NCBI GenBank assembly: GCA_033439265.1 | Contig: JAVTVX010000010.1 | Location: forward strand, 26,525,056 to 26,589,055 | Length of the DNA: 64,000 nucleotides | Direction of reading: 5' to 3' | Origin: Dillenia suffruticosa | Lineage: Eukaryota; Streptophyta; Magnoliopsida; Dilleniales; Dilleniaceae | In this document: in pieces, positions 27,466 through 39,474 of the stretch | How positions within the stretch are numbered: position 1 is the first letter of the stretch | How the letters are laid out: the number at the start of each line of letters is the position of its first letter | Program-made: the position numbers and the translations under genes | The notes under the pieces: model-generated | Seen by the model: only the letters and a program-made list of their open reading frames with translations | What the model was told of the DNA's origin: nothing | Database searches by the model: none

Positions 27466-28234
27466 TTTTTTAATATTTTGTTATTGACAATAGCTTTTAT
27501 AAAAAAATTTAATCAAAATATATGATATTATTTAATATTTATAAGATTATATTAAATTTCAAATAAATATCCAAGTAAAAGTATATATTAATTTCTTTAA
27601 TTTTTCAAACATCTCACAATTTAAGACTATTTCGAATTTAAACTCTCTCGCTTACAAAATTTATCATCAATTTTCATTTTTCGTAATTTATAAAAATTTG
27701 AACAACTATATTTGTTACGTATATTCATAAGTTTATTCAAATGTTGTGAAATTAGTTTGTAATTTTAAAACTTTTTTAGTATTTTTTTTTTTTAAATTTT
27801 GGAAGGTATAGTTTTTGAAGTTATTTCTTATTATTCAGTATTATTTTTGTAAAATTAAGTTTGTGAGCTCATACATGATTTGTAAATTTAATTGTCTAAT
27901 TCATTATATATATTTTTTAATAATTTTACTAAAATGAGATTATAATTATTATAAATATTTTATAATTTTTTTAATTTATGTTATAGAAAGGTGCCATTGT
28001 GGAAATTATTTTTTATTATTTGTCATTATTTTTGTGAAGTAAATTTTTTAAGGCCATAAAAAATTTGCAAAATTCATTCATCTGGTCTGTATAATTATCA
28101 ATTTATTGTGCATTTCACCCAAAAAAGATAGTAATTGAAATTATATATTTTATAATTATTTCATCCAATCAAAGACGCGATAAATAAATAAATAAAACAA
28201 AAGAAATTCCTTTTATGGGTTTTTGCGATTTTCC

Positions 28235-28347
28235 TCTATACAGGAAAACGGTGGAAGGGAGGGATCGTGTGCCGTGTGTTTTCGCGGTTTTCTAATTCCG
28301 AACCACTGGAAACCGCAACCGGAAGGATCGCATTTTTGACGAAAACC
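28235..28347 (+). other. Probable 5'-untranslated first exon of BIN4
   Basis: This GC-richer stretch ends in a good donor, CC|GTAAGTTC at 28348, and lies upstream of the BIN4 ATG at 29891. The transcription start and the matching acceptor (candidates exist at 29846 and 29890) are not fixed by the sequence. The following intron contains two and a half telomere-type repeats, TTTAGGGTTTAGGGTTT, at 28495-28511. Confidence 0.4.
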
Positions 28348-29890
28348 GTAAGTTCATCTACTTCGCAGCATTTGGCTTTTCTAATCTCAGATTTGTGTTG
28401 TGATTTTAATTTGAAATTTGAATGTGGCACAGCTAGGGTTTTGGACTTCGTTTGAGGATCTATGCGCGCTTTTCTTCATCTTTGTTTTCATGCTTTTAGG
28501 GTTTAGGGTTTGAAAACTCAATGTCTTGTCGTGTGATATGTGAAAAATTGCATTGCAAAGGAACGAACAAAAGAAGAAAAAATGGAAAAAAAGAAAAAAA
28601 GAAAAAAAGTAAGAGGCTTTCTCTCGAGTACAATTTGAAGTGTTTGTCGTGAAGACCCGCACTAACTTTGATAAAAATGTTAAACATTAAACCTAGTTCT
28701 GCTAATTAGAAATTTCAAACTTATGTTATCCATTGAAAAAAAAAGAAGCATAAAGTTGCAGAATATGTAGGAAAAAAATATGTTAAAAGCATCATATAAG
28801 CCAAGAAAATAATCTCATAGGTCATATTAGTGCATAGGACAAGAAACTGGGTATGGGTCAAACATAGAAAGCCTTGGTGATTGAGAGAATGGTGTTGAAC
28901 TCCTTTCCTCCTCATTGGTGCTATTTTAAGTTGAACTCCTTTATTTCTCTCCAATCCTGTGATCTTCTTTCCTTTACTTGCTTCTTCATGTAAATCATGC
29001 CTTCTTTTACAAGCCAAGATTGTAAAATGGCAATTTTACCTTTTAAAATATTTTCTCTTCAAATTTTAAAGATGTTGTGCCCTAGATTATATAAATTAAG
29101 GAATTGGAGATCATTTTCTAAAATATTCTACTCAGAAATAAGCCTTTGCTTATAGGGAAAATTGATACAACTCTGATTGGATTTGGTTTGTCTTGGAAGC
29201 TCTGTTGAGATTGGCTTAAATAGAGTTCTCATCCCCTGATCAAACTGAGGGTGATTGTCACACAGACGGTCATGCACATACACACACAAACATATTTGAT
29301 TTCTCTTTATATTTTCCTTTAGTGTCTCTTTCATGCTTCTCTAATTACTTGCCTACTCAGAAGATAGGTGAAATGAGCTAATGTGCCATACGCATTCAAG
29401 CTTCATATGTTCCGGTGTATTTGCATGTATATGTGTGTGCGTGTGTGCGTGTGTGTGCGTGTGCATTTGGGTGTGCGTGTGTTTGTGTCTTTGATTAGTT
29501 TTGTTTTTAATATGGAACATATTTTGAGTGATAAATCTAACTTTACATATTCAGAGTAATAAAACTGACTTGCTTTTGCTATTTGTAATCCAGCTTTGGA
29601 GATTTCAAAGTTGTATAGACATCTGTTGATACAGTCCACTGGCGATAATTATTCTATCCCAGAAGGCAAGGTCAGGAATACACACTCTTCTGATCTATTG
29701 CTTCACTCTATTTGAGGGGAGCCACTTCGTGTTATTACAAATTCCAAGGTCAGTATTTCATGCTGGTATTGATCCTGCAAGACAACGTCTGGAATATAGA
29801 GTATTTTGATTTCCCACTGGTTGAGAGGATCCCATCTTTGCACAACAGGACCAATTTGTGAATCACTTCTTGTTACAAAAAAAGCTCAAG

Positions 29891-32800
29891 ATGAGCAGCT
29901 CTAGAGAGGATTCAGCTGATTGGTTGCGTTGTTTCCGGGTATTGAAAAATCAGGATAGTTCTTGCTTAAAGGGTCACTCATTAAATATTTTTCTTAGGTT
30001 GTGTTGTTTCCAGTTATTGAAAAATCAGGACAGTTCTTGCTTAAATAGTCAATCATTAAATATTTTTCTTCACAAAAATTTGTTCTGCTCTTTCTTGTTT
30101 CTACAATAAACAACTAATTTTAATTCACAACATCAAGATTGAGTTGAGTTGATCCCCGTTAAATTTAAAACACAAGGCATCTGTCTCAATTGCTTCATGG
30201 AGTATGCTCTGAGGCCTCTGACTCTGGGAATAAGATTAGGATTCTATTTTACCAGGAGAGAGCATTTTATTTTTTTTTTCTTTTCTGATTGATGAGTAGA
30301 GAATTGTGAAAATCTTTTGTCTGTTTGTAGAGAAATCAAGTGGTTGAGTGGCTTTGCATAATTTTAAATCTAAATACAGAATCTTTTACACTTCTTTTTT
30401 TTGGGCCTATTTTGTGCACTTGGCAATGAGTTTGAGGTTTGTTGAACTGTAATGTCTTAAGTTTTCAACCATATTGTAAATGTATTTAAGATTAGATTCT
30501 AGCAATAACATGTACAGTTTTGCATAGCCTTTTTCCAATGCTAATGAGTCTTCATGCTCGTGGTGTAGATGTTACTCCACAGATTCCTTTAACAGCTCCA
30601 CAATTCTTTGGTCTTCTAGATACCTGTAGCACTATTCTTTTTTGCTTGCACTATAATATATTGTTAAACATTCCTCTCTAATGAAATTACTGGAACATAT
30701 GGTGCCAGTTAGATGGACAACTTAGCAGCAGGAGGACTATTATTGGGAGATGGCTATTGGCTATACTCCAAATGTTCGTATTTCTAATGACTTTAGCATA
30801 TTAAGATTAGTAATTGTCTTGGGAGAGGGTTGTTAGAAATTCCTGGCGAAAATGGATCGATAGTTAACCTTAAAGTATCTTCCGGCAGATAAAAGTGATG
30901 GTAATAAAGGGTTAAGATGGATCAGAATTCTGGGGAAGATCCAGATTGTAAACTGGGATGAGAGCTGGGTTCAACTTGATATTAATGCTGGTCATTGAGG
31001 TCCGATAGCCACATTAACATGAAGTTGTTATTGTTGATAACGATTTTATGGTTATTATCATGGGTGATGGTTGCACCTATTGGATGAAAGCATTACTAAG
31101 GATGATTATTCAAAATCTTTATCCTTAACAACGTTTTGTAGTGATCCGAATATGCAAACCCCCTTTAACTCAATTTTTGAGCCAATATAAAAATGCAGAT
31201 GAAATCATAGTTCCGCCTGGGGTGGATTCTCTGTAAAATACTTTTGCGTGCTGGTCACGTTATTTTATATAGATTACAAATAGTAGTATGAAATTTGTTG
31301 TTGTCTGTTCATGTTAAGTATGTTGTATCATGTTGCCTGATATTAAGTTCATTTTTTGTTTGTGAGTCATGACACAAATTGCTACACACAGCAACCTGGA
31401 TGTTGTCATAACAGTTCCAAACCTGATATAAATCATTCATGGAACTTCATGGACAAGTGGAATGAGATCTTTGTTTGGTCCCAGATTTATGATTTATTCT
31501 CCAAAGACAGCCTATTGCTTATCTGTTGAGGCAACTCTAGGAAAAGGCAAAGTTCCAGAATAATAGTAATAAATGCATTAGATCTAGGGGAACAAGAACA
31601 ACGAACCTGTACCTTTGATGCTGAATATGATAAATTATTTATTGGAAATATGGTTGATGACTTACCAAAGATGGAGCACTGGAATTAGTCAAACCTGCTG
31701 TAGGGTTAAAGAATCAAAAAGCCAAACATCCATTCCTCCCTGGATGGGTTTAGAGCAGCAGCTGCAAACAGAAATTCTTCCGAAATTATTGCCTTCCTGC
31801 ACTAAACATATTTTTCATTGCCAGCTCCATGATCTCAGAGAAGATAATTTGCTAAAGGCCTATCTCAGAAAGGACATAATGCTTTTAAATCAGCGATATT
31901 TGTTTTTTAACTGGAAAATCAGCACAGATGCATGTTTTGTCATGGTTTATGTCATTCATGAAGCTGTGAATAAAAATGACACCAAACAGTAACAAGTTTA
32001 TACTGAAATTGGTAATATTTCTCTCTTTTTCTCTCTCTGTTTTTTCTTTTTGCTCTAGGCTGTGTGGAGCTTATTGAAAAAGAAGTAATTGAATTTTTGT
32101 TCTGGTTGTCCTTCAGGGAAGGAACGATGTGTTTGAAAGTTCTCTTCTAATGGAACATTGGTAGATCTAAAAGGATTTCTTGATTTTTGATATGGTACAA
32201 GAATTATGTATGCTAATACCTCATTAATATACTGGATGTTAGCGACCTTCGTATAAGCAGAGAAGAAAAAGAAGCAACCTAGTTGTGTGCTATATAGTAG
32301 TATAGAGATAGACTAAATGAAGGCAGTGAAGAATTTTTGCCTTAAAGGAGCAATGATGTTAGAGCTACAAGACCAAGGCAGCTATTCTACCCAAACAAAT
32401 CTACAGAGCTTGTAACGTTTGTGAAATCAGCTTGCATATTTTCCTTAGCAAGCATAGATGGGTTCTGAGCCCCTGTATGATTTGTTCCTGCAGATTTGTG
32501 CACCTTTTGCAGCCTTGCATGCTTCAAAAGTTGCCTCTAGTCACTTTGAGTGTCAGCAGCAGATCTCTATGACTACTGGCAGTTCTCTTTGGCCCCGTAG
32601 TCATTCTGTAATTCTTTCCATGCAGCATTAACTCTTCAATATTTTGGCTTTGTCACTTCTTGCCATGTCAATGAATATGCTGCTGTATGATATGTGAACC
32701 AGTAGATGATCCTTAAGAAGGATTAATCTTATGATATTTGTCTTGTAATTGCTCTATAGCCACCTTGTTGAATGCTGATGTCAAGAATGTACTTTCATGA

Positions 32801-35800
32801 ACAGGAACAACATATTTCTGTTTGGGCGCTGTCATCAGATTCAGAGTCTTGTCTTGATAGTGGCCCAATAAAGAGGCTTGTTCAGCATGAAGAATCAACT
32901 GTATGTAAAACATCTAAATCTTCAAAGAAGGAGAAAGATAGGGATGCAGTTTTGCTTCTAACCAAAAGCTGAAGACTCTTCACTTAATGGAGTTTGGAAA
33001 GAAAAATCTTCTAAAAAGTGGGTGCAAGTAGAAGATCATACACCACGGAAAAAGGAGAAAATGAGCAGTATTAAGAAACCAGAAGGTATAACTGGAATTT
33101 GGTTGCAAATTCAAGGTTCTTGTGTCGCTGCTGAAATCTTTTGCCGGGCTTTTAAATAAATATTCCATGAAGCAACCAAAATCCAGCAATGAAATTATTT
33201 TTGTAAAAACCTTGAAGTGCATTGCACCACATGCTTAAGTTTTATTGGGTTCTTACTTGATTGTACCAAGAAACTTGTTCTGATGCTGAACGTTCAAGAG
33301 ATGAAGCTTCTGAAGAGAATGCTGAACCTACTGTAAGAAACTTCCTTAGCTGCTGTAATAAACTTTTAATTTGCACACTGTATGACTGCTGATTTATAAG
33401 GTGCAGGTGTCCTCAAGGTTACAATTGGTGCTCTCTGAGAAAGTACAAGTTCCAAGGTAAGAGTCTTTACATATCCACTTTAGAGCTTCTTTGATGTGCC
33501 TTTCCCCAACAATTGTTGAAATCAGTTTGTTCTCCTTGCATGCGTCCAAACCACAAATTGAGTTATAAAGATGTTCCATAGTGTCTCAACATAAAATGCT
33601 ACTGGTGGCGTTCAACTGGGAGGTGGAAGAATTTTCTGACTGCATAGAGTTTTTCACTGTGGCATATCTCATATTTGGGTTCTTTCTAGGATTATATAGA
33701 GGTCAATCTTATTTGTGTTGAAAGTAGCATGTATGCTGACCTGATTCACCACAGGTGCTCTTTACGCCTTTCAGAAGCACAATGGCAGCCCCCTGTCCTC
33801 ACTCCATAGGCAATCATATGCTTGAATTTTCTTCGTAGTTTGATTGAAATAATTGTGACCATTATGGCCCTCTCACTAATCATAAACGGGATTTGCTATT
33901 TTATTCAGTTTTTTAATTTCATTAATTTCAGTGTCCTATGAGATCTTACCACTTTATTTTTGTGATATTTGAGTATTACTTTCTCCATGATTTACCTTTA
34001 CTTTCTTAAGACATAAGAGTGTTCATTGCTCTTTTAATGCCTAGCCACATGGACTTAATTTAGGAAGGATGTAAGAGTGGCTAATATTGAAACAATCAAG
34101 GACACATACAAGAACATGGTGACAAAAGTGGGGACATTAGGTGGATTAATCGAAGAGTTTCCAATAAAGATATGGTTACATCAAGGATCAATGTTAAGTC
34201 CCTGTCTTTTTACACTAATTATGGATGAACTCACCGTACACATCCAAACATGGTACCATGGTGCATGTTGTTTTGCAGACATTGTTTTGGTGGATAAGAT
34301 ACATGAAGGAATGGAGGGAAACATTGAAAGTGAAAGGATTTAGACTTTATAGGATATAGACACAATATATGGAATTTAAGTTTAACAATATTACTATTAG
34401 TGAGGTAATTGTTAAGATAGTAGATGATGAATCATCAATAAATGATAGTTTTAAGTATTTAGAATCAATTTTACAAAAAGACAAAGAGATTGACACAGAT
34501 GTATCACATAAAATATAAATAGAATGGTCGAAACGGAGAAGTGTATCGGGTATTCTATGTGATCGAAAGTTACCTACAACAATAACAATAACAACAACCT
34601 GTGCCTTAATCCTAAATTTCCTAAATTTTGGAATTGACCGTTTGAGTGACAAATATAGGAAAGGGAAAAAGGGAAAAAATATAAAAATAAAGTTTAAAAG
34701 TAAAAATAGAAAAGATAACACTAAAAAATAAAATAAAAATAATGAAAAAAGAGAAATAAAAATAAACCATTCATAGAAAATTAAAATAATAAGAGAGATA
34801 ATTTTATTGTTTTGAATTCTTTCACGTCATTCATTTCTATTTAAAGTAATATACTCAATTAAACTCTTAATATTTATATCTTTATGGATAACTTGTTTTT
34901 AAATTTTCAACGGTCTATCTTGATATTTCATTAAATCTTTTACATTTAAGGTCTTGCTACTCCTAATTAGTGCACCTTTGGATCTGTGATCGAAAAGTAC
35001 CTGTAAAACTTAAAAGGAGGATTTGTAAAATAACGATTAGATTTGTTTTGTTGTATAGTAAATGAAAAGTAGGAGTAGAAGATGATAGTTGCAGAGATGT
35101 GGATGTTAAGGTGGATGTGTGGATCCACAATGATGGACAAGATAAGAAATGAGTATATTAGGGAGAAAGTTGGGATTGCGATTATCAAGGACAAATTGAG
35201 GGAAACACGATTACGATGGTGCGGATACATATATAGATGACCGATAGAAGTTCCAGTTAGGCGGTGTGAAACTATCACGAGTACTCGAATTAACTGAGGG
35301 AGAGGGAGAGGGAGAGGGAGAGGGAGAGGAAGAGGAAGAGGGAGAGCTAAGAAGATTTAGTTAACGACAATAAAATATGATATGGATTATCAAAGTATAA
35401 ATAAAGATATGATATAAAATAGCGTATAATAACGTAGAAGTATCCATATTGTCGAGTCTATTTAGTGAGATAAAAGCATGATTATTGTTATTGTATAAAG
35501 AAAACAATCATATAGGTGAGCATACGATATGAAATAAAGTACAATGGTATAGAAGGATTATTATAATAACCTCACTTAGTGGAATAAAGGATTGATTGTT
35601 GTTGTTGTTGTTGTTGTGTTTGGCTTTTGACTAGAAGCTATCTGGATGATGCATAGTAGAAAAGAGATTAACTTTCAAAGTTGAACCTGTTCCTCTTGCT
35701 TTTGCTTAAGAAAGAGACCTCAAAGGATGGACTGTCCATCATCTAGGTCTAATATGTTGTTGAAACATGTGGATTAGAGTGTGGCATTTAATAGCAATTC

Positions 35801-37808
35801 ACATTAAGCTATGGTATTTGTCTGCTCGATAGTATCAATTGCCATGGTTCTTTTTATTGTGCAGGCACTTATTGAGTGTGAAGGTGGTTCTATTGATATG
35901 AGTGGTGATGTAGGTGCTGTTGGGGGAGTCATAATCTCAGATGGACCTGCAGAAAATCAAGAAATGTTTTTGGATTTGAAAGGCGTGTATGCTTGCATTC
36001 TGTTTTTGGGCATTGAATTGCGTGTTCTATGTTGGTATTTTTCATCATGTCCAATTTAACTGTATGAATTTCATCTCTTTTGTGAGGAGAAGATTTATGA
36101 AACACAAGCGCGGGTTATATTTGTGTATTTAATTTTGAAGGTTACCTCAATTTGTGCTGCATTTTGGGTATCACTCTCATGTTCTTCTCTATTTGTGTCC
36201 TTTTGTTTTCATTACTACTAGAGCAATATTCACTTTCTGATAGCAGTCAGCCAGGAAAGAGGGAAATGTATGATCACAGCTTTCTATTTTGCTGAATAAC
36301 ATATTCTTTGATTTTTAATTTTATTTTTCTGATTTCCATGCTTACTCACCTTTTGATACTAAAAGCTTTTGTTTATGTTTCAGGAATGATATACAACACA
36401 ATAATAGTCCCATCCGGGACATTCTGCATTGTATGCCATCTAATTTTATCTTTACTACCTGAATTTTTGATTTTGAGGACAAGTTTTGTGCTTTCCAAGA
36501 AGGAATTAAGCAGGGAATTTGAGAATGTGGAATTGAAGTAGATCACTTTAATTGTGAAGTACTTCTTTTTCCTTGTTTACTAAAAAAATGAAAAGAAAAA
36601 AAATTCCTGGAATAGCACAGATGTTCTGCAAGTCATGGTCTACTTTTGGTGTTTAGCTCACAAAGTTGAAAATATTGATAGGTAGCTGATCTTCACACAA
36701 ATTTTCCCCTTCATTCACTTCAATTATCGAATGGAATGAGTTTTTTTATTCCTAGATACCTTTCTAACCTCATAAAAGCAAACAAGGGAAAGAAATGTAC
36801 ATTGGACTTTTCGATCCTTTTACTCTTAACAATTTAAAGGGGTCCTAGAGGCTTTTGGTTGTAGTATTCTTCTGAATGAATAATTCATATCAAATAATTC
36901 TCTAACACTCAACTACCCTTCTGCACCATACAATGTTAACCTCCATGCATGTATGATTTTTTATCCTACATCATTTATTTAGAAAGGAGATAACATAGAT
37001 TACATCTTTTGCAGGTGAGTTTTGGTCAGTCAGAAGCAAAGGTTTGTATATCTCACTTGTTCTAAGCCTCTGATTTAACCTCTCTTGCTCTCGTACTTGT
37101 GAACACACAAAGACATGCAAAGGCACACTTACATAAGAAAGGCAAAAACACACACTTCATGTGGACTTTAAACTGCTTAGGTTTCAGTTGTTTCCTATTT
37201 CATTGATTCATTGTGAACAGAGATATTACTTTAGAAAAGTTTAATGTTGTATGCTGTCGCCAAAAGTAATTGATGTATTTATTTCCTTTCCTGACTTGCA
37301 ATGTACTACTCCATTAGATTAAGGCTGTCATGGATGATTTCATTTGGCTAAAACCACATTCTAATGTGTATGAAGCTGAAACTATGGTTGAAGGTACTTC
37401 TTTTCTTATGTATAGCAAGATTTTCTTTCCATTTTCCTGTTGGGTAGAATCCCTTATGTCAATACTATTTCACAAGCAGGAACACCTGATGGATTTTCAT
37501 TTGACTCGGAGGATGAGGCCGACAAGATCCCTAAAACGGTTAACCATCAAGCTGATCCAAGTGAAGGTGCTGAGGAACAAACCAAAGGAAAAGGCAAGGG
37601 GAAGACTGGGAAGACATCTGTATGTTTTCTATATTATTTTCCTATTCGGATAGGATCTTCAGGAAATGCCTAGACAATCTTAGTTTCTCAAATTATGATT
37701 TTTCCAGTACTTATCTCAACCATTTGATTGCAGGGAGTTGGAGCCAAAAAGGGGAAACCTGCGGGAGGAATGGCATCTGTAAGAAAAAGTAAAAAAGAAA
37801 AACTCTAG
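29891..37808 (+). CDS. BIN4: BIN4/MIDGET, DNA-binding subunit of the plant topoisomerase VI complex (frame disturbed)
   Basis: Exons: 29891-29938, 32805-33085, 33271-33332, 33407-33456, 35865-35982, 36384-36430, 37015-37041, 37318-37393, 37480-37619 and 37734-37808. The start MSSSREDSADWLRCF and the blocks ALSSDSES, SSRLQLVLSEKVQ, ALIECEGGSIDMSGDVGAVG, MFLDLKG, GQSEAKIKAVMDDFIWL and NVYEAETMVEG match the BIN4 family. In Arabidopsis BIN4 works with topoisomerase VI in endoreduplication and genome stability. The tail is Lys/Gly-rich, typical of DNA contact. Intron 5 needs a GC donor (AAAG|GCGTGT). Three places need a one-base change in an A run to keep the family frame: accaaaagctgaa in exon 2 (about 32960-32970), ccaag at the exon 4 donor (33452-33456), and aaaaaagaaaaactc in exon 10, where the current frame stops at 37806 but the other frame would reach TAG at 37835 with an APKKTKAKK-like end. 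Either assembly errors in homopolymers or gene decay could explain this. Exon 1's donor lies in a 75-bp tandem duplication. Confidence 0.85.
29922..30071 (+). repeat. 75-bp tandem duplication spanning the BIN4 exon 1 splice donor
   Basis: Copies 29922-29996 and 29997-30071 align end to end: ggttg(c/t)gttgtttcc, attgaaaaatcagga, agttcttgcttaaa, cattaaatatttttctt. Copy 1 holds the donor CGG|GTATTG; copy 2 has the corresponding GT changed to TT, so only copy 1 can act as donor. The unit is 25 codons long. Confidence 0.93.
34060..35617 (+). mobile_element. 5'-truncated, degenerate LINE (non-LTR retrotransposon) in BIN4 intron 4
   Basis: Plus-strand reading shows reverse-transcriptase C-terminal landmarks in several frames: IWLHQGSMLSPCLFTLIMDEL, HGACCFADIVLVDKIHEG (where intact relatives have FADDIVL), FKYLESILQ, SGILCDRK, then MRMLRWMCG-like AEMWMLRWMCGSTMMDKIRNEYI and RLRWCGYI. 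It ends in a TAGTGGAATAAAGGATTGA-type 3' end followed by a (TTG)n tail at 35599-35617, typical of this plant LINE group. The 5' part of the element is missing and the frame carries many stops and shifts. A second LINE end is inserted at 34576-34984. A (GGGAGA)n tract at about 35298-35346 lies inside it. Confidence 0.88.
34576..34984 (-). mobile_element. Antisense LINE 3' end inserted inside the first LINE, with 18-bp target duplication
   Basis: This 409-bp block interrupts the host LINE between SGILCDRK and its continuation. It is flanked by an 18-bp direct repeat, tgtgatcgaaagttacct at 34558-34575 and tgtgatcgaaaagtacct at 34985-35002 (16 of 18 identical). Read on the minus strand it ends with a TTGTTGTTATTGTTATTG-like tail next to the left repeat. 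Its sequence is homologous, in the same orientation, to the LINE fragment at 61.7-62.0 kb (for example attctttcacgtcattcat against attctcttacgccactcat). It is therefore a short, severely 5'-truncated LINE copy. Confidence 0.85.
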
Positions 37809-38392
37809 CACCAAAGAAGACCAAGGCCAAGAAATAGAGACAAACATATTTGTTGCTTCAACTTGCCACAATTAACCGGTGGTACTTGACATGGAGCTTT
37901 GCTTTACAAAAGAAATGACAACCATGGAGATGTGAGGCTATCCTTCAGTATCTGCACATCCAGCATTGGGAACCCGTGCAGCTCATCTTCTTCAACTGAA
38001 ACCACATGGTCGTTCTCTGCAATGTCTGCCCATTCTGGATTTGCATGGAGTCTCGTCTGCATTTGTTTTATCAGGATAGCAAGCCCAGCAGCCCACTGTT
38101 ATATTCTCAGAAGATTAATGTAAAGATGAGAATGATACACATCGGAAGAGGCATGAGCATGGTTGAGGAGGAAGTTATTCCTATGACCTCCCCATTACCA
38201 TGCTCTTGAATTGTTGGATTTGTGAAGGTACCATCTGATCTTTTCATCCTGCAACAAAGTGTGGTATCAGAAAGGCATGTATTTGAGTTTGAATTTTGTA
38301 ATCCTAGACAGAGGGAGACAGAGGACCCAGTATGTGAAAAAAATTACCCGTCATTGATGGTGGGGCAGAAAATGATGGCGTAATCGAAAGCC

Positions 38393-39191
38393 TTATGTAA
38401 ATGTACTACTTACATCGTCAAAAGCATAGCTATAAGCCCTTGGACAAGCTCTCTTGAATATGGTTGAATAGAAGGATGGCTGGCATGTAGTGGGGTTGGC
38501 AAACTCCCCGCTGCAGCAATACTGATCTAAACCAAATGCCTCGCATGCGCTTTTACATGCAACCACCCCTCCGTCTTCTCTGTCTGCATCTACCACCTGT
38601 AGCTCTTTTGGACACACTATTACATATTTCATAGAATTGTATCATTTTGTCAGCTACATGCTCATAACTATAGGTCAAAAGGAAGTGTGTTTTGTCTAGA
38701 CGATCCATACCTATGTTAATATCAGAGCTGCAGCCAGTGGCATTACATACATCACATGCTCCACGTGGTGCAGCTATGAGAGGCAGATTGTATCCATCCA
38801 CAATACTAACATCATAGTAGTCCTTGTCTGTGCCTAGGCCTAGCGTTATTTCGAAGAGTGATGCAGGTGGAGTGGGCCCAACTCCATCACATTCCAATCT
38901 CCCGCCACAATCCCCAGTTCGGCAAGTTCCTATTCCTGACTCATCGAACTTGCAACCAGTCCTCGCCCACATCCTACCAGACCACCCCGGAACTGATGGA
39001 ATCTTTAGACTCTGACCAGAGTCTAGTTGAAACCCGGTTGTTGGAAGTTGTGGTGTCCCTGAACCGGCTAGGGTTCCAGGCCATATCGTGAATGGACAAT
39101 TGTTGGTTATGGTGAACGTGGAAGAGTGAGTGCAAGACAAAACGTTGAACAACAGAAGGATGCTGAATTTTGGTAATGTGGTTAGATGCAT
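38393..39191 (-). CDS. Thaumatin-like protein (PR-5 family), altered C-terminus
   Basis: Two exons, 39191-38711 and 38616-38393, joined in phase 1, give 234 residues. A hydrophobic signal peptide ([20 protein letters not shown]) is followed by the thaumatin fold: [15 protein letters not shown], the signature-like [11 protein letters not shown] ... [10 protein letters not shown], the acidic-cleft FEITLG and [14 protein letters not shown], then the cysteine-rich second half [17 protein letters not shown] and [11 protein letters not shown]. Fifteen cysteines are present in the mature part, one of them extra ([11 protein letters not shown]). The reading frame stops right after DDVSSTFT, before the family's last two cysteines; a stretch reading like the usual tail (DYAIIFCPT) lies just downstream in another frame. 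Secreted apoplastic protein, defence or development related in the family. Whether this copy is functional is doubtful. It converges with BIN4, with about 0.6 kb between the ends. Confidence 0.88.
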
Positions 39192-39431
39192 TGTTGATCA
39201 GGATTAGGTTCCTTTGTAGGGTATTGCAATACTTAGAATCTGAGATCAGGTGGTGGGGGAGGGAATTTGGAGCTACAGCAAGAGGATTTAAAGGGTTTGA
39301 TGGCTTTTGCCATTTTTCTGTCCGCCGCAAGATGACATTTTGGGATTAGTATTCTTTTATTTTAGGTGGCCTCATTAAGAAGCAATCCCTTTCTTTAGCC
39401 ATTGCAGAGAGAATGCCTAATCCGATCTTCC

Positions 39432-39474
<43 letters not shown>

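Noticed and set aside
31615-31992. 125-codon plus-strand frame in BIN4 intron 1
   Set aside because: No recognisable motif, no splice sites joining it to BIN4 exons, and composition like intron sequence. It could be an extra exon but nothing supports it.
32900-32967. A 68-bp intron (GTATGT ... AAAAG) that might explain the BIN4 exon 2 frame change
   Set aside because: It would remove conserved-looking Lys/Ser-rich codons and leads to a stop in the resulting frame.
34347-34721. 124-codon minus-strand hydrophobic frame
   Set aside because: It runs across the junction of two LINE fragments and A-rich DNA; composition explains the hydrophobicity.
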